The notes under the pieces are model-generated. The model did no database searches. It was not told where the DNA came from and saw only the letters and a program-made list of their open reading frames with translations. A stretch of DNA of 64,000 nt from Tenacibaculum adriaticum. Lineage in GTDB: Bacteria; Bacteroidota; Bacteroidia; Flavobacteriales; Flavobacteriaceae. Position numbers and translations under genes: made by a program. The DNA is taken from assembly GCF_008124875.1 (NCBI RefSeq), contig NZ_VNIA01000001.1, positions 124,001 to 188,000 of the forward strand, given 5' to 3'. This document shows, piece by piece, positions 62,178-64,000 of the stretch. The stretch's first letter is position 1; each line of letters opens with the position of its first letter.

Positions 62178-63389
62178 CTAACTCAGCATCATTTTTGCTT
62201 TTTTAACAGCCTCTACTAGTATATCAATTTCTTCTTTTGTATTATAAAATGCAAAAGACGCTCGAACTGTTCCCGGTATTTTATAAAAATTCATAATAGG
62301 TTGAGCACAATGATGCCCTGTACGAACTGCAATTCCTAATTTATCTAAAATTGAACCAATATCATACGGGTGAATTCCTTCTATATTAAATGATATTACA
62401 GACGCTTTTCTTGTTGTACCGTAAATTTTTAGACCTTCTATTTCTAACAATTTTTCTGTTCCGTAGGCCAATAACTCATTTTCCTGCTTTGCTATATTCT
62501 CAAAACCAATAGAATTCATATAATCAATCGCTACACCAAAAGCAATTCCACCACAAATATTTGGGGTTCCTGCTTCGAATTTATGAGGTAAACCTGCATA
62601 CGTTGTTTTTTCGAACGTTACGGTTTCTATCATTTCTCCTCCCCCTTGATATGGCGGAAGTTTTTCTAACAACTCACTTTTTCCATATAAAATTCCCACA
62701 CCTGTTGGTCCACACATTTTATGTGCAGAAGCAACATAAAAATCAACATCTAACTCTTGAACGTCTGGTTTAATGTGCGGACACGCTTGCGCCCCATCTA
62801 CTAAAACATATGCTCCAAATTTATGTGCTCTATGTATAATCGCCTCTATAGGGTTTATAGTTCCCAAAGCATTTGACACATGATTACAAAACACCAATTT
62901 CGTTTTATTACTTAACATTTGATCAAACAAATCTAATCGCAAAGAACCATCTTCATCCATCGGTAACACACGTAGAACAGCTCCTGTTTTTTCGCACATC
63001 ATTTGCCAAGGAACAATATTAGAATGATGTTCTAAAGCAGATACAATTACCTCATCTCCTTTTTTTAAGATTGATGAAAAACCAGACGAAACTATATTAA
63101 TACTCTCAGTGGTTCCTGAAGTAAGAATAATCTCATATGAATGCTTCGCATTAAAATGTTTTTGAATTTTAATACGTGCTTCTTCATATTTATCTGTTGC
63201 CTCTTGACTTAAAGTATGCACACCACGATGAATATTAGCGTTGTAATTACTATAATAATCTACAATTGCATCAATTACCACTTGCGGCGTTTGGGAAGTA
63301 GCTCCGTTATCAAAATAGACCAAAGGTTTTCCGTGAACTTTTCGTTTTAAAATAGGAAAGTCGGCACGAATTTTATCAATAGTAAACAT
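62178..63389 (-). CDS. sufS: Cysteine desulfurase, SufS type
   Basis: 403 aa from the ATG at 63389 (MFTIDKIRADFP); a longer TTG frame to 63443 would run through the promoter box. Class V aminotransferase fold: PLVYFDNGATSQTP, SALEHHSNIVPWQ, VDGAQACPHI, the PLP lysine in YVASAHKMCGPTGVGILYG and the active cysteine in VRTGHHCAQPIM. It takes sulfur from cysteine for Fe-S clusters. Other suf genes are not in the window. Confidence 0.94.
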   Translation of the reverse strand: MFTIDKIRADFPILKRKVHGKPLVYFDNGATSQTPQVVIDAIVDYYSNYNANIHRGVHTLSQEATDKYEEARIKIQKHFNAKHSYEIILTSGTTESINIVSSGFSSILKKGDEVIVSALEHHSNIVPWQMMCEKTGAVLRVLPMDEDGSLRLDLFDQMLSNKTKLVFCNHVSNALGTINPIEAIIHRAHKFGAYVLVDGAQACPHIKPDVQELDVDFYVASAHKMCGPTGVGILYGKSELLEKLPPYQGGGEMIETVTFEKTTYAGLPHKFEAGTPNICGGIAFGVAIDYMNSIGFENIAKQENELLAYGTEKLLEIEGLKIYGTTRKASVISFNIEGIHPYDIGSILDKLGIAVRTGHHCAQPIMNFYKIPGTVRASFAFYNTKEEIDILVEAVKKAKMMLS

Positions 63390-63408
63390 ATAAAAATCAA
63401 ATTTGAAA

Positions 63409-63416
63409 CAAAGGTA
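63409..63416 (-). promoter_or_regulatory. -7 box (TAnnTTTG) of sufS
   Basis: The minus strand reads TACCTTTG, exact, 20 bases before the chosen ATG. Confidence 0.65.
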
Positions 63417-63456
63417 GTGCTTGCTTTCCAAACCAACAATCAATCAATTAAATTCT

Positions 63457-63464
63457 TACATTTG
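63457..63464 (+). promoter_or_regulatory. -7 box (TAnnTTTG) of the partial serine hydrolase gene
   Basis: TACATTTG, exact, 18 bases before the ATG at 63482. Confidence 0.6.
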
Positions 63465-63481
63465 TTACAAACCAAACATCT

Positions 63482-64000
63482 ATGAAATTCTTACAACGGA
63501 GCTTACTATTAGTTTTTACTTTACTAATTTTAATTGTTTTTTTTAATTATCCCAAACTTAACATTATCGCAGGATACTCTGCAAAAAGCACAGCTTCTTC
63601 AGTTTTTTTAGCCAATAGAAGTTTAGAATTTACCGATACTACAGATAATGATTTTTCTCCAATCAATTTAGCTTTAGATGCTGTTAATGAAAAGGAAAAG
63701 TCCGCAACCTCTTCTGCTTTTGGTTTACTTACCAGAAAGGCTATTTATAGAGAAGGTTTAGGAAGCGTTTTAATTACCGATAATTTTAATCCTAAAAACA
63801 CTCCTTTAGTCCCAAAAAGAAGTAAACCGAATAATGAAACTCCGTTCCCTTACGGTAATGCAACACCTAAAGACAGTGTTTTTGCTAATATAGACTACTC
63901 TTTACTAAACAACACTGTAAGCTCAATGTTTAACGATACCAACAAAACAAGAGCAGTTGTAGTGATGTATAAAGACAAAATTATTGCCGAAAAATATGAT
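63482..64000 (+). CDS. Serine hydrolase (beta-lactamase superfamily), N-terminal part
   Basis: 173 codons open to the window end; the catalytic Ser/Lys motif would lie beyond it. One N-terminal hydrophobic anchor (about 7-22), then NIIAGYSAKSTASSVFLANR, ATSSAFGLLTRKAIYREGLG and TRAVVVMYKDKIIAEKYD, which I associate with the N-terminal extension of flavobacterial class C beta-lactamase-like hydrolases (6-aminohexanoate-dimer hydrolase type). Envelope-located. The family call rests on this lead-in only. Confidence 0.7.
   Translation, partial: MKFLQRSLLLVFTLLILIVFFNYPKLNIIAGYSAKSTASSVFLANRSLEFTDTTDNDFSPINLALDAVNEKEKSATSSAFGLLTRKAIYREGLGSVLITDNFNPKNTPLVPKRSKPNNETPFPYGNATPKDSVFANIDYSLLNNTVSSMFNDTNKTRAVVVMYKDKIIAEKYD

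Overview
The window is AT-rich and densely coded. It looks like a chromosomal segment of a member of the Bacteroidota, most likely a marine Flavobacteriaceae (Tenacibaculum/Polaribacter-like; the genus is a guess). Evidence: Bat aerotolerance operon, CarboxypepD_reg-type TonB receptor, IPExxxVDY protein next to pyruvate kinase, viroplasmin-type RNase H, and fourteen exact copies of the Bacteroidota -7 promoter motif TAnnTTTG, nearly all just upstream of genes. No tRNA, rRNA, CRISPR array, complete insertion sequence or phage gene was seen.

Layout. 1-723: 3' end of pruA. 896-6262: accessory-looking island with a membrane AraC-type regulator, a frameshifted DJ-1/PfpI lipoprotein, two NTF2-like proteins alternating with two beta-lactamase-fold serine hydrolases, then a roughly 120-nt folded element. 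6492-14120: housekeeping genes (DEAD-box helicase, rsmG, fatty acid desaturase, aminotransferase, aspartyl protease, tatD-ogt between two REP-like palindromes, tadA, lpxH). 14224-19627 (minus): TonB-dependent receptor followed by three lipoproteins, without SusD. 19869-28608: MoxR, small unknown, DUF58, DUF4381-like, BatA, BatB, BatC, BatD, BatE. 28647-34734: inorganic-carbon module, SulP-USP-carbonic anhydrase followed by SulP-carbonic anhydrase. 34887-43884: CvpA, conserved unknown, SDR, two TlpA-type proteins, YraN, DUF2892, LD-carboxypeptidase, metG, and an exported protein broken at an A8 run. 43975-53558: tex, ppc, ssb, DinB-GNAT-zinc ribbon, CBS protein, membrane M28 peptidase. 53614-57840 (minus): acpP-fabF-rnc-IPExxxVDY-pyk. 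58010-63389: purN, RNase H, lipoprotein, umuC-umuD, Bax inhibitor-1, sufS. 63482-64000: 5' part of a serine hydrolase.

How the genes work together. The Bat operon is an envelope stress module. The two SulP/carbonic anhydrase pairs probably supply bicarbonate to carboxylases, and a PEP carboxylase is encoded 11 kb away. The acpP-fabF-rnc-pyk operon joins fatty acid synthesis, RNA processing and glycolysis. I found no large unmistakably new system. The best leads are the TonB receptor/three-lipoprotein operon, the doubled SulP/carbonic anhydrase module, the alternating NTF2-like/serine hydrolase island, and two genes broken exactly at slippage-prone simple repeats.
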